This document shows, in pieces, positions 49,689-58,625 of a stretch of 64,000 nt of DNA. The notes under the pieces were generated by a model. It searched no databases, was not told the origin of the DNA, and saw only the letters and a program-made list of their open reading frames with translations. This DNA comes from Pseudomonas entomophila. Lineage in GTDB: Bacteria; Pseudomonadota; Gammaproteobacteria; Pseudomonadales; Pseudomonadaceae. The stretch covers positions 5,691,741 through 5,755,740 of the forward strand of contig NZ_CP063832.1 of assembly GCF_023277925.1 (NCBI RefSeq). The letters run 5' to 3'. Position 1 is the stretch's first letter. Every line of letters begins with the position of its first letter. A program made the translations under genes and the position numbers.

Positions 49689-50015
49689 ATGCTGCCACCG
49701 ATCATCCCGCTCAGCGCCGCGCCCGTCACGTCGCAACTCGATCCGGTCAAACCGACCCCGGACATCCCCCCGGTGGTGCCCGCGCAGCCATCCTCCAGCG
49801 ACGGCACCGTCGACCTCAAGCAGCACCGAGACCCTGAAGCGCAAGCGCTGTTGCTGCGCGAGGAGCAGCGCCGCCAGCAACAACGGCGCAAGCAGGGCGA
49901 GGCAGAACGCTTCGAAGCCGTGCCGGGCGATGAACTCAACGCCGACAACACCGTGCCGGTGGCCCCCATGGGCGAACGCACACGCCAGGGGTTGCTGGTG
50001 GATATCGAGGTCTGA
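49689..50015 (+). CDS. Small proline- and glutamine-rich protein, unknown function
   Basis: From ATG 49689, with AGGAG 8 bases upstream (108 residues). It has a proline-rich N terminus (PTPDIPPVVPAQP), a charged helix (LLREEQRRQQQRRKQGEAERF) and a short end (GERTRQGLLVDIEV). It has no signal peptide and is probably cytosolic and largely unstructured. I recall wrong annotations of this protein as aspartate-semialdehyde dehydrogenase; nothing here supports that. Confidence 0.65.
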   Translation: MLPPIIPLSAAPVTSQLDPVKPTPDIPPVVPAQPSSSDGTVDLKQHRDPEAQALLLREEQRRQQQRRKQGEAERFEAVPGDELNADNTVPVAPMGERTRQGLLVDIEV

Positions 50016-50085
50016 ACCGTCCACGCCTAGCCAGCGGCGCGATCTGCCTGCATCATTGAGGCCTCCGCTGTCCGTCGAGCCCGCC

Positions 50086-50244
50086 ATGAGCCAAGACAAC
50101 CTGATCGACTTCGGCGCCGAACGCGCCAAACGCATCCACGACCTCAACGACAAGCGCCTGAACGACATGCGCCAGGCCTTCGAGCAGGCCATGCCGCTGG
50201 CTGCCAAGAAGAAAAAGCCCAAGGGCAAGCCCAAGAAGCGCTGA
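50086..50244 (+). CDS. Small basic protein, unknown function
   Basis: A 52-residue protein from ATG 50086 (MSQDNLIDFGAERAKRIHD). It is an amphipathic helix with a tail of Lys, Pro and Gly (KKKKPKGKPKKR), which may bind nucleic acid. No strong ribosome site is seen. The composition and clean stop favour a real gene. Confidence 0.6.
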   Translation: MSQDNLIDFGAERAKRIHDLNDKRLNDMRQAFEQAMPLAAKKKKPKGKPKKR

Positions 50245-50298
50245 AACTTGATGCAGGTCAACCCTGCACCCGCCTCCCGCGCTCGGCCCCGGGCACCA

Positions 50299-50312
50299 TT
50301 GACCCCGATCAA
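50299..50312. promoter_or_regulatory. ANR (FNR-type) box upstream of ccoM
   Basis: TTGACCCCGATCAA matches the ANR consensus TTGAT-N4-ATCAA in nine of ten fixed bases. A -10-like TACCTT at 50334-50339 would place the start near 50347, so the box would be centred at about -41, the class II activator position. Confidence 0.75.
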
Positions 50313-50379
50313 TTTCCCCCCTTCCGCCATTGGTTACCTTGCACCCATCGGATGACGGCACACCAAGGGAGGGGCCGAC

Positions 50380-50496
50380 ATGTTCTTCGACAACGTGGTT
50401 ATCGCTGGTGTGGTAACGGTCGGGCTGATGTTGGCGTTCTTCGCCGGTCTGGGAATTTTCATCTGGAAGGATTCGAACAAGCGCAAGCAGCGCTGA
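50380..50496 (+). CDS. ccoM: CcoM-like cbb3 oxidase small subunit
   Basis: A 38-residue protein starting MFFDNVVIAGVVTVGLML: one transmembrane helix and a basic C-terminal end (FIWKDSNKRKQR). I recognise it as CcoM, found as an extra subunit of the P. stutzeri cbb3 cytochrome oxidase and needed for its assembly or stability. GGGAGGGG lies just upstream of the ATG. An ANR box precedes it, fitting low-oxygen induction with the oxidase genes, which lie elsewhere. A terminator follows, so it is a one-gene unit. Confidence 0.8.
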   Translation: MFFDNVVIAGVVTVGLMLAFFAGLGIFIWKDSNKRKQR

Positions 50497-50529
50497 TCCT
50501 TCCCGATTCACGAGCACGCAAGGCATTTA

Positions 50530-50555
50530 GGGCGACTTCGGTCGCCCATTTTTTT
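50530..50555 (+). terminator. Terminator after ccoM
   Basis: GGGCGAC-TTCG-GTCGCCC followed by ATTTTTTTG, 33 bases after the ccoM stop. Confidence 0.92.
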
Positions 50556-50579
50556 GTCTGCATTTTTGTGTGCGCTTGG

Positions 50580-50624
50580 TAGGCGCGGATTTATCGGCGA
50601 TGCGCCGCCCGCGCGGCGCACGTT
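50580..50624. repeat. REP-type element
   Basis: TAGGCGCGGATTTATCGGCGATGCGCCGCCCGCGCGGCGCA is a degenerate copy of the GGCGGATGAATCCGC/GCGCCGCC unit seen at 12337 and 22496. Confidence 0.65.
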
Positions 50625-50750
50625 CCAACAGGCACAGCAACGCGCTTGGCAATCAAGATGATTAGCTAGCTAATTAATGCTTTCCACTTTATCCTCTCTG
50701 CCGTTGTCTATCGTTCTCTCTGTACCCAAAGCCCCCGCAAGGTCCGATTC

Positions 50751-52739
50751 GTGCTCATCACCTTCCAGGCCCTGTTCGCACCCAGCAGCCTCGCCCTCAA
50801 GTTCGCCCTGAAGACCTTGCTCGGTGGCGGCCTGGCATTGTGGCTGGCGCTGCGCTGGGGGCTGGAGCAACCCGCCTGGGCCTTGATGACCGCATTCATC
50901 GTGGCCCAGCCGCTGTCGGGCATGGTGGTGCAGAAGGGTCTTGCTCGGCTTGCCGGGACGCTGGTCGGCACCTTCATGTCGGTGGTGTTCATCGGTTTGT
51001 TCGCGCAGACGCCCTGGCTGTTCCTGCTCACCCTGGCGCTATGGCTGGCACTGTGCACTGCGGCCTCCACCCAGTTGCGCAGCGCCTGGGCGTATGCCTT
51101 TGTACTGGCCGGCTACACCGCGGCGATCATCGCCCTGCCGGCGATCGACCACCCGCTGCAGGTATTCGACCAGGCCGTGGCCCGCTGCACCGAGATCAGC
51201 CTGGGAATCTGTTGCGCCACCGCCATCAGTGCCCTGGTCTGGCCCATGCGGGTGGAGCAGCAGCTCGCCGGCCAGGCGCGCCTGGCCTGGCAGAACGGTT
51301 TGCAGGCGGCCAGTGCCATGCTCGCCGGCGAAGACGAGGCGCGCAAAGGGTTACTGGAGACTCTCGGGCGCATTGTCGCCATCGATGCCCAGCGCGAACA
51401 CGCCTGGTTCGAAGGCAGTCGCGGCCGGCAGCGGGCCCGGGCGATCCAGGGCCTGAGCCAGAAACTGATGGTGCTGTTGCGCCTGTCACGCTCGGTACGC
51501 CGGCAATGGCGCCAGCTCGACGAGGCCGAAGCCCGGCACCTGTTGCCCTGGCTGGGCGAGGTCCGCGTCCAACTGGCCACGCCCAGCCAGCCCAGCCTGC
51601 TGGTGTTGCGCCAGCGCCTCTGGGACGCGGCCCACGACGAACGGATCAGCTCCGCCGAGCACTACTGCCTGGCTCGGCTAACCCTGTTGCTGGACTACGC
51701 GATGGCCGCCAGCCAGGCCCTCGACGATGTGGAGCAGGGCAGGGCACCGAAGGAAGTCGCGCAAAGCCTGGCCGCCCACCGCGACCTGTCGTTGGCCCTT
51801 TTGTTCGGATCGCGCAGTGCCCTGGCGTTCCTGGTGATGAGCAGCTTCTGGCTGGCCACTGCCTGGCCTTCGGCGCCGGGTGGCCTGGTGCTGACCTGCG
51901 TGGTCTGCAGCCTGTTCGCCAGCCGCGAGAACGGCGCGCAGATCGGCTTGAGTTTCCTGCGTGGCATCCTGTTGGCGATTCCGGTGGCATTCCTGGTCGG
52001 GCAGATCCTGCTGCCGCAATGGAGCAGCTTCGCCATGCTTTGCCTGGGGATGGGCGTGCCGCTGTTCTTCGGTGCCCTGGGCATGGCTCATCCGCGCATC
52101 GGCGCCACCGCTACCTCCTACTGCCTGCATTTCATCGTGCTGGTGGCGCCGCTCAACGCCATGCATTTCGACGTGGCAAGCATGCTCAATAGTGCCCAGG
52201 CCATGCTGGTGGGGGTGGGCGCCGCAGTGCTGGCTTTCCGCCTGGTGGTGCTGCGCCATCCAGCCTGGCTGGGGCGGCGCCTGCGGGCGGCCACCCAAGG
52301 TGACCTGGTGCGACTGACCCGGCGCGATCTGCGGGGTGCCGACAGCTGGTTTGGTGGGCGTATGGCCGATCGCCTGATGCAGTTGGCGCGGCATGCCAGC
52401 GAATTGCCGGAGGCTGAGCGTAAACGCTGGGATGATGGCTTGCATGGCCTGGATATTGGTGACGAACTGGTGCACCTGCGCATGTGCCTGGCCGTGGCCA
52501 ATGCCCCTCTGGGCAGCGCAGAGCACCAGTATCTGCAACAGCTGGAGGCGGTGCTCGCCAGCGGCCCGGCACCGGGTCGCGGCCAGCGCCTGGATGCTGC
52601 CAGCGAACAGTTCATCGAAGCCCTGCGTCGCCAACCGCCCAGCGATCCGCTGCGCCTGGCCGAGGGGGCGGTGTTGCAATTGCGCAAAAGCTGGGGCAAA
52701 TGGTGCCGCTGGCAGGAGGATACCCATGGGGTTGCGTGA
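50751..52739 (+). CDS. FUSC-family aromatic-acid exporter (AaeB-like)
   Basis: A 662-residue inner-membrane protein from GTG 50751 (LITFQALFAP). Two blocks of about five or six helices (about 20-165 and 345-500) surround cytoplasmic helical domains, as in FUSC/AaeB proteins. E. coli AaeB with AaeA exports p-hydroxybenzoate and other aromatic acids. The DUF1656 and HlyD-like genes follow directly, which is the AaeXAB set in the order B-X-A. Its end overlaps the next start by 14 bases. Confidence 0.9.
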   Translation: MLITFQALFAPSSLALKFALKTLLGGGLALWLALRWGLEQPAWALMTAFIVAQPLSGMVVQKGLARLAGTLVGTFMSVVFIGLFAQTPWLFLLTLALWLALCTAASTQLRSAWAYAFVLAGYTAAIIALPAIDHPLQVFDQAVARCTEISLGICCATAISALVWPMRVEQQLAGQARLAWQNGLQAASAMLAGEDEARKGLLETLGRIVAIDAQREHAWFEGSRGRQRARAIQGLSQKLMVLLRLSRSVRRQWRQLDEAEARHLLPWLGEVRVQLATPSQPSLLVLRQRLWDAAHDERISSAEHYCLARLTLLLDYAMAASQALDDVEQGRAPKEVAQSLAAHRDLSLALLFGSRSALAFLVMSSFWLATAWPSAPGGLVLTCVVCSLFASRENGAQIGLSFLRGILLAIPVAFLVGQILLPQWSSFAMLCLGMGVPLFFGALGMAHPRIGATATSYCLHFIVLVAPLNAMHFDVASMLNSAQAMLVGVGAAVLAFRLVVLRHPAWLGRRLRAATQGDLVRLTRRDLRGADSWFGGRMADRLMQLARHASELPEAERKRWDDGLHGLDIGDELVHLRMCLAVANAPLGSAEHQYLQQLEAVLASGPAPGRGQRLDAASEQFIEALRRQPPSDPLRLAEGAVLQLRKSWGKWCRWQEDTHGVA

Positions 52740-52932
52740 GTGGGCGCTGGGCGGCGTGCTGCTCAGTCCGTTTCTGGTCTACGTGTTGATGGCGCTGCTG
52801 CTCACCGGCTTGCTGCGCCTGGTGGTCCAGGCCACGCCCATGGGGCGCTGGATCTGGCATGAAGCGTTGTTCGACGCGGCGTTGTTCGTCTGTGTCCTGT
52901 ACCTGGTGGTGCGCCTACTGGGCCCAATGTAA
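52726..52932 (+). CDS. DUF1656 small membrane protein (AaeX-like)
   Basis: From ATG 52726, 68 residues with AGGAGGA 5-6 bases upstream. Two transmembrane helices (about 8-33 and 46-65). DUF1656 proteins are found between FUSC exporters and HlyD-type adaptors, as AaeX in E. coli. It overlaps the FUSC gene by 14 bases and precedes the adaptor gene by 11. Confidence 0.88.
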   Translation: MGLREWALGGVLLSPFLVYVLMALLLTGLLRLVVQATPMGRWIWHEALFDAALFVCVLYLVVRLLGPM

Positions 52933-52943
52933 GGAGTCGTTTG

Positions 52944-53813
52944 ATGCGTACAGCCGTACGTACCCTGGTTACCCTGTGCGTGGTGATCCTCGCCGTGTTC
53001 GCCGGCTACCAGCTCTGGCAGTACTACATGCTCACGCCCTGGACCCGGGATGCACGGGTGCGTGCCGACGTGGTGGTGATCGCCCCCGATGTGTCGGGGT
53101 GGGTCAGCTCGCTCAAGGTCCGGGACAACCAGCAGGTCAAGGCCGGTGACCTGCTGATGACCATCGACCGCGAGCGTTTCCAGGCTGCCTTCGACCAGGC
53201 CAGCGCCGTGGTCGAGACCCGCACCCAGCAACTGCGTCTGCGTGATCGCGAAGCGGCGCGGCGCACGGCGCTGGGAACCGAGGCGATCAGTGCCGAGCTG
53301 CGCGAGAACGCCCAGATCAACGCCGCCGTCGCCCGCGGCGAACTGCACGAAGCCGAGGCGCAGTTACAGGTGGCCAGGATCAACCTGGCACGCAGCGAAG
53401 TGCGCGCCCCGCGTGGCGGGCATATCACCAACCTGCGTCTGGCCGAGGGCAACTTCGTCAATACCGGGCAGGCGGTGATGGCGCTGGTGGACGATGCCAC
53501 GTTCTATATCCAGGCCTATTTCGAGGAAACCAAGCTGCCGCGGATTCGCGCTGGCGATACGGTGAACGTGTGGTTGATGGGCGCGGGCGAGTCGATGCAG
53601 GGGCATGTGGAAAGCATCAGCCGCGGGATCACCGACCGCAACTCGACACCTGACGGGCAGTTGCTGCCGGAGGTGGAACCAACCTTCAACTGGGTGCGGC
53701 TGGCGCAGCGGATTCCGGTGCGCATCCGGTTGGACCAGACCCCCGAGGGCGTGACCCTGAGCGCGGGGATGACGGCCAGCGTGCAGGTGCATGAGGACCA
53801 GGGGCAGCATTGA
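52944..53813 (+). CDS. HlyD-family periplasmic adaptor (AaeA-like)
   Basis: From ATG 52944 (289 residues). One N-terminal membrane helix (about 8-28), then TPWTRDARVRADVVVIAPDVSGWV, the biotinyl-lipoyl domain opening shared with AaeA and EmrA. A helical hairpin (about 75-135) and a beta-barrel region with RAPRGGHITNLRLAEGNFV follow. It links the inner-membrane FUSC protein to an outer-membrane channel, which is not encoded here. Confidence 0.9.
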   Translation: MRTAVRTLVTLCVVILAVFAGYQLWQYYMLTPWTRDARVRADVVVIAPDVSGWVSSLKVRDNQQVKAGDLLMTIDRERFQAAFDQASAVVETRTQQLRLRDREAARRTALGTEAISAELRENAQINAAVARGELHEAEAQLQVARINLARSEVRAPRGGHITNLRLAEGNFVNTGQAVMALVDDATFYIQAYFEETKLPRIRAGDTVNVWLMGAGESMQGHVESISRGITDRNSTPDGQLLPEVEPTFNWVRLAQRIPVRIRLDQTPEGVTLSAGMTASVQVHEDQGQH

Positions 53814-53879
53814 GCATGGGCCTGTGGGGGCATTGGACGCTTGGTACTCCTGGCTCCTGCCAATGAGCGGCGGCTGCCC

Positions 53880-54608
53880 TCAGGGCTGCTGCGCGGTGGC
53901 TGCCAGCACGATCTCACGAATGCACACCTGCTGTGGCTGCTGGTAGGCCCACAGGATTGCCCCGGCGACATCCTCGGCGCTCAGCACCACCCCGCCCATG
54001 TCGTTGGCTTTCCACGCCTCGTAGCCGCGCTTGATGGCTTCGTCGGTGGTGTGCCCGAGCAACTCGGTCTCCACCGCTCCGGGGGCGATGGTCACCACGC
54101 GCACGTTGTGCGGCGCCAGTTCCTCGCGCAGGTTCTCCGACAAGCCGTGCACGGCGAACTTGCTGCCGACATAGGCCACATGGTTGGGGAAGGTCTTGCG
54201 CCCGGCCACGGAGCTGACATTGATCAGCGTGCCATGGTGCCGCTCGATCATGCCGCCAAGCAGCGCATGCACGCCATTGAGCAGGCCCTTCACGTTGATG
54301 TCGAACATCCGCTCCCACTGCTCTGGATCCTGCTCGCTCATCTGTCCGAGCAGCATCACCCCGGCATTGTTAACCAGCGCGTCGGCCGGCCCATGCAGGG
54401 ATTCGGCTTCCTTTACGGCCGCCACCAGCGCGGCGCGATCACGGATGTCCACCGCACGGCACAGGGCATTGGGCAGCGCCAGGGCTTCCAGGCGTTCCAG
54501 GCGCCGGGCTATCAGCAGCAAGGGATGGCCCGCAGCGGAAAACAGGCGGGCGGTGGCAGCGCCGATACCGGAGCTGGCGCCGGTGACGATGATCAGTGGT
54601 TTGTTCAT
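53880..54608 (-). CDS. Short-chain dehydrogenase/reductase (SDR), classical type
   Basis: From ATG 54608 (242 residues, GGAGG 5 bases upstream). Motifs are TGASSGIG (cofactor binding), NNAG, a catalytic Ser in INVSSVAG, and YVGSK with Tyr and Lys. The family uses NAD(P)H to reduce carbonyls or oxidise alcohols; the substrate is unknown. It is divergent from a LysR gene (starts 102 bases apart), its probable regulator. Confidence 0.88.
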   Translation of the reverse strand: MNKPLIIVTGASSGIGAATARLFSAAGHPLLLIARRLERLEALALPNALCRAVDIRDRAALVAAVKEAESLHGPADALVNNAGVMLLGQMSEQDPEQWERMFDINVKGLLNGVHALLGGMIERHHGTLINVSSVAGRKTFPNHVAYVGSKFAVHGLSENLREELAPHNVRVVTIAPGAVETELLGHTTDEAIKRGYEAWKANDMGGVVLSAEDVAGAILWAYQQPQQVCIREIVLAATAQQP

Positions 54609-54709
54609 GGTGGCCTCCAAGGCATAATCGCTTTCGATGGCGGGGATTCTAAATAGCGTTCCCGGCCATGAAAAACGGCATATTTCTCTGGCTGGCATTG
54701 GTTCTATCT

Positions 54710-55489
54710 ATGGATATCCGTCACCTCAAGGCGTTCATCGCGGTCTTCGAGGAACGCAACATCACTGTAGCCGCCCAACGCCTGTGCGTGGCCCAGCCGA
54801 CCTTGTCGGTGACTATTCGCCAGTTGGAGGACGACCTGGGCGCCGAACTGTTCCTGCGCCAGGCCCGTGGTGTCGAAGTCAGCGAGCAGGCCCGCGAACT
54901 CTACCCCCTGGCCCGTCGCATGGTGGCCGAAGCCGACGCATTGCGCCTGCGTTTTCGCCAGGGGCAGGAACGGGTGCCCTTGACCTTGGGCATCGAGGCG
55001 GATATCGCTCCGGCCCAACTCGAGGCATGTGTACGCCTGGCCAGCCAGGCCGTGGCCGGGTTGCAGTTGACCTTGCTCGAGGGGTGCGACGGTGACGCGC
55101 GGCTGGCCGATGAAGCCCTGCGTTGTGAGGACGAACTGTTCCTGCCGCTGTGGGAAGAGGCCTTTGTCCTGGCGATGGCCACGGGCAGCCAGGCGGACGG
55201 ACGCTGGATCACCTGCCCGCAGCACCCTTCGCACCAGCGGTTGATGAGCCTCTATGACGAGGGGGAGCAGGTCGGGCAGGCCGGCTCGCTGCAGCAGGCC
55301 CTGATCATGGTCGCGGCTGGCCTGGGGGCGGCGTGGCTACCCCAGTCACTGGTCGAACGGCATCCCGGGGTCTACTGGCAACCTGCTCCGGGGTTGGCGT
55401 TGCGCCGTCGGATCGGTCTGTGCCTGACCACACAGGCCCTGGCGCTGCCGGCGTTGGCCAGCTTGCACCAGGCACTCATGGGGGCTTGA
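54710..55489 (+). CDS. LysR-family regulator, short form
   Basis: From ATG 54710 (259 residues, MDIRHLKAF). The LysR helix-turn-helix is FEERNITVAAQRLCVAQPTLSVTIRQLE (key part: VAQPTLSVTIRQLE). The effector domain is shorter than the usual 200 residues, so part of subdomain I may be missing. Divergent from the SDR gene at 54608, it probably controls that gene. Its stop lies 4 bases from the convergent second SDR gene. Confidence 0.85.
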   Translation: MDIRHLKAFIAVFEERNITVAAQRLCVAQPTLSVTIRQLEDDLGAELFLRQARGVEVSEQARELYPLARRMVAEADALRLRFRQGQERVPLTLGIEADIAPAQLEACVRLASQAVAGLQLTLLEGCDGDARLADEALRCEDELFLPLWEEAFVLAMATGSQADGRWITCPQHPSHQRLMSLYDEGEQVGQAGSLQQALIMVAAGLGAAWLPQSLVERHPGVYWQPAPGLALRRRIGLCLTTQALALPALASLHQALMGA

Positions 55490-55493
55490 TCGA

Positions 55494-56252
55494 TCAGAGG
55501 AACATGCCGCCGGAGACCTCCAGGCGCTGCCCGGTGATCCAGCCATTGCCCTCTTCCAGCAACAAAGCGATGGCCGCGCCGATGTCGTCGGGCAGCCCTA
55601 CACGCCCGAGTGCGGTGTTCCCGGCGATGAAGTCGTTGACTTGCGCGTTGTCACGCACCACGCCACCGCCGAAGTCGGTCTCGATGGCACCCGGCGCAAG
55701 AATGTTCACGCGGATGCCGCGTGGGCCCAACTCCTTGGCCTGGTAGCGGGTCAGCACTTCCATCGCGCCCTTCATCGCCGCATAGGCGGCGTAGCCGGGC
55801 AGGGCGAAGCGGGTCAGGCCGGTGGAAATGTTGACGATGCGACCACCGTCGGCAATCAAGGGCAGCAGGCGTTGGGTCAGGAAGAATGGGCCCTTGAGCT
55901 GAATGTTCAGCAACTGGTCGAACTGCGCCTCGCTGGTTTCGCTGAACGGCGCATTCAGGCCGATGCCGGCGTTGTTCACCAGGAAGTCCAGCTGACGGCG
56001 ACCAAACTGCTGCTCGAGGGTGTCCCCCAGGCGTTCGACGAAGGTGGCGAAGCTGGCACTGTCGCTGACATCCAGCTGCAACATCGCCGCGCGCACGCCA
56101 GCCTGCCCCAGCCTTGCAGTCACAGCCTGGGCTTCGTCGGCCTTGCTGTGGTAGGTGCCGATGATGTCGATGCCGCAGGCGGCGAGGTGTTCGGCGGCAT
56201 TGCGGCCCAGGCCGCGGCTGGCGCCGGTGATCAAGGCGATCTTGCGATTCAT
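55494..56252 (-). CDS. Short-chain dehydrogenase/reductase (SDR)
   Basis: From ATG 56252 (252 residues). Motifs are TGASRGLG, NNAGIG, Ser in VNISTGL, YAAMK with Tyr and Lys, and the C-terminal WITGQRLEVSGGMFL. That ending is typical of the FabG-like group. The substrate is unknown. It is divergent from the LysR gene at 56368, its likely regulator. Confidence 0.9.
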   Translation of the reverse strand: MNRKIALITGASRGLGRNAAEHLAACGIDIIGTYHSKADEAQAVTARLGQAGVRAAMLQLDVSDSASFATFVERLGDTLEQQFGRRQLDFLVNNAGIGLNAPFSETSEAQFDQLLNIQLKGPFFLTQRLLPLIADGGRIVNISTGLTRFALPGYAAYAAMKGAMEVLTRYQAKELGPRGIRVNILAPGAIETDFGGGVVRDNAQVNDFIAGNTALGRVGLPDDIGAAIALLLEEGNGWITGQRLEVSGGMFL

Positions 56253-56367
56253 TGCGGTGACCTCATGGGTGGGGGCTGTTGGCGACAGGTTATTGATCGG
56301 CTTGGCGCTGTTAAATCCAGAGAATCCGGAAATACTGTTCGTTGATTTTGGACAGTTGGAGCCGTCG

Positions 56368-57285
56368 ATGAACAAGTTGGAGCTTTTGCGCACCTTCGTG
56401 AGGGTCTGCGAGTTGTGCAGTTTCACCCAGGCCGGCGACAGCCTCGGGCTGCCGCGCTCGACTGTCTCCGAGCAGGTGCGGGCGCTGGAGAACCTGCTCG
56501 GCACACGCCTGTTCAATCGCACTACCCGCCGCGTGCAGGTGACCCAGGATGGCGCGTTGTTGTACGAGCGTAGCAAGGAGCTGCTGTCGGGCATGGACGA
56601 AATCGAAAGCCTGTTCCGCGCCGACGATGCCGAGCTGGCCGGGCGCCTGCGCATTGACCTGCCGACCATGATGGCGCGGCGGGTAATCGTGCCGGCCCTG
56701 CCAGGGTTTCTCGAGCGCTTCCCACGCCTGGAGGTGGAAATCAGTTGCACCGACCGCCAGGTCGACCTGCTGCGCGAGGGGTTCGATTGTGTGATGCGAA
56801 TCGGCGCCCTGGGCGACCTGGACGTGGTGGCTCGCCCGGTCGGCCGCCTGAGCATGTGCAACTGCGCCAGCCCCGTGTACCTGGAGCGCCACGGTATGCC
56901 GCGAAATCTGTCGGACCTCGCCGAGCATCGCCTGGTCCACTACGTGCGCACGTTGGGGGCCCGCAGCCAGGGTTTCGAGTACGTGCAGGACGGCGAACGG
57001 CGTTTCCAGGCCATGGGCGGCGTGGTCACGGTCAACAACGCCGAGGCCTACTCCGCAGCCAGCCTGGCCGGCCTTGGCTTGATCCAGGTGCCGCTGGTCG
57101 GGGTGGATGAACACCTGCGCCGGGGCGAGCTGGTGTCGGTGCTCGAGCCCTGGCAGGCGCCAGCGATGCCGGTTTCGCTGCTGTACGCCCGGCAACGCCA
57201 TGTGCCGCGGCGGGTCCAGGCGTTCATGAACTGGCTGGCGGTGTTACTGGAACCCCAGGTCGATGCAGTGGCAGGCGTAAGCTGA
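56368..57285 (+). CDS. LysR-family regulator (CrgA-like group)
   Basis: From ATG 56368 (305 residues, TTGGAG upstream). The helix-turn-helix region is FTQAGDSLGLPRSTVSEQVR, and the effector domain is full length, with CVMRIGALGDLDVVARPVG in the binding cleft. Genes of this group often control a neighbouring oxidoreductase. It starts 115 bases from the divergent SDR gene. The last 62 bases overlap the convergent histidine kinase gene. Confidence 0.9.
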   Translation: MNKLELLRTFVRVCELCSFTQAGDSLGLPRSTVSEQVRALENLLGTRLFNRTTRRVQVTQDGALLYERSKELLSGMDEIESLFRADDAELAGRLRIDLPTMMARRVIVPALPGFLERFPRLEVEISCTDRQVDLLREGFDCVMRIGALGDLDVVARPVGRLSMCNCASPVYLERHGMPRNLSDLAEHRLVHYVRTLGARSQGFEYVQDGERRFQAMGGVVTVNNAEAYSAASLAGLGLIQVPLVGVDEHLRRGELVSVLEPWQAPAMPVSLLYARQRHVPRRVQAFMNWLAVLLEPQVDAVAGVS

Positions 57286-58438
57286 ACAAGGTCCCGCCCT
57301 GGACGCTGGACGCCACTTCCATATGCCCGCAGTGGGCCAGGGCGATCTGGCTGGCAATGTACAAACCCAATCCCAGGCCTTGCTGCGGTGTGTCGGACAT
57401 CGGGCGAGTGAAGGGTTGGAACAGCAGCGGCAAGGTCTGGGCTGGGATCGGCGTACCTTGGTTGTGCACGCTGAGGTTGAAGGTGCGGGCCTCGATATTG
57501 GCTCGCACGGTCACTGGACTGTCGGGCGCGCCATGGGCCAGGGCGTTGGCAATCAGGTTCGACAGCAGTTGCGTGATCCGCTCGCGGTCGCAGTAAAGCC
57601 CATCGATTTCGTCGATCTGCAGGTCGATGTGCCGTTGCGGGTGCACCCGCTGCAACTCCGAGGCGACATGGCTCAGGGCCTCGCGCAGGTCGTGGCAGGG
57701 TTGCAGGTTGAGTGCGATGCCGGTGCCGAGACGCCCGCGGGCGAAGTCCAGGACATCGCGCACGAGCTGGGTGGCACGTTGGCCGCAGGTCAGGATGTGT
57801 TGGGCGATCAGCAGCTGCTTTTCGTCCTGCAGGCGCTGGCTCAGCAGTTCGGCGCCGGCGGTGATGGCGAACAGTGGGTTGCGCAGGTCGTGCCCCAGCA
57901 CGGCGATGAACTGTTCACGCACCTCGGCCATGGCCCGCTCTTTCTGCAGGGCTTGCTCGGTGCGTTGGGCGTTCTCCTCGCTCTCGATCTGGATCGCCAG
58001 CAGGCGTGCGAAGGATTCCATCATTGGCTGGATGGCCGTGCCCTTGAGTGTGGTGGGGTTGGGGTCAAGGGCGCAGATGGTGCCGAAGAAGCTGCCATCG
58101 GTGCGTAGCACCGGCACCGAGATATAGCTCTCGAAGCGGTAGTGGCGTGGTGTGTGGTGACGGCAGTACTGCTCGTCCTCGCTGGCTTTGTCGATCACGA
58201 TGGTCTGGCGGGTGCTGCGGATTTCGTGGCACAGCGTGGTGGTCACGTCGAGCTCGCCGCCCACGTCCAGGCCGAAGCCCAGGGTGTCCAGCACGGCGCA
58301 GGCCGTCCAGCTGTTCTCGGTCACTCGCGCTACTGCGGCAAAGCGCAGGCCGGTGGTCTCGCAGATCACCTGGAGTATGGCAGGCACCGCATTGATACGG
58401 CCGATGATGGCGATGTCGGTATTGACGGCCTGGGTCAT
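57224..58438 (-). CDS. GAF-domain sensor histidine kinase
   Basis: From ATG 58438 (404 residues, MTQAVN; ATG 58474 is an alternative). A GAF domain (about 15-165, SYISVPVLRTDGSFFGTICALDP) senses a small molecule. The phosphorylated His lies in FIAVLGHDLRNPL (HisKA), followed by HATPase motifs NLIANALAHG and GLGLGLYIASQIA. There is no membrane helix, so it is cytosolic. No response regulator gene is adjacent, so it is an orphan kinase. The C-terminal 62 bases overlap the LysR gene on the other strand. Confidence 0.88.
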   Translation of the reverse strand: MTQAVNTDIAIIGRINAVPAILQVICETTGLRFAAVARVTENSWTACAVLDTLGFGLDVGGELDVTTTLCHEIRSTRQTIVIDKASEDEQYCRHHTPRHYRFESYISVPVLRTDGSFFGTICALDPNPTTLKGTAIQPMMESFARLLAIQIESEENAQRTEQALQKERAMAEVREQFIAVLGHDLRNPLFAITAGAELLSQRLQDEKQLLIAQHILTCGQRATQLVRDVLDFARGRLGTGIALNLQPCHDLREALSHVASELQRVHPQRHIDLQIDEIDGLYCDRERITQLLSNLIANALAHGAPDSPVTVRANIEARTFNLSVHNQGTPIPAQTLPLLFQPFTRPMSDTPQQGLGLGLYIASQIALAHCGHMEVASSVQGGTLFSLRLPLHRPGVPVTPPASS

Positions 58439-58625
58439 GAAAGGTCCGGAGTTAACGCTGGTAAAAGGGGCCATGATCCAGTTTAGCGGGCTTGTGAAAA
58501 GCGAATGAAAAACCTTGGCGAACAATCTCGCAGTTGCGTTAGGCTGGCACCTGCGCGTTGCCCGCCAGAGGCGACCGCCCAAGCCCGGCGTGCGTCACTT
58601 CCGAATTTCTTTGCGAGGTTACGTC

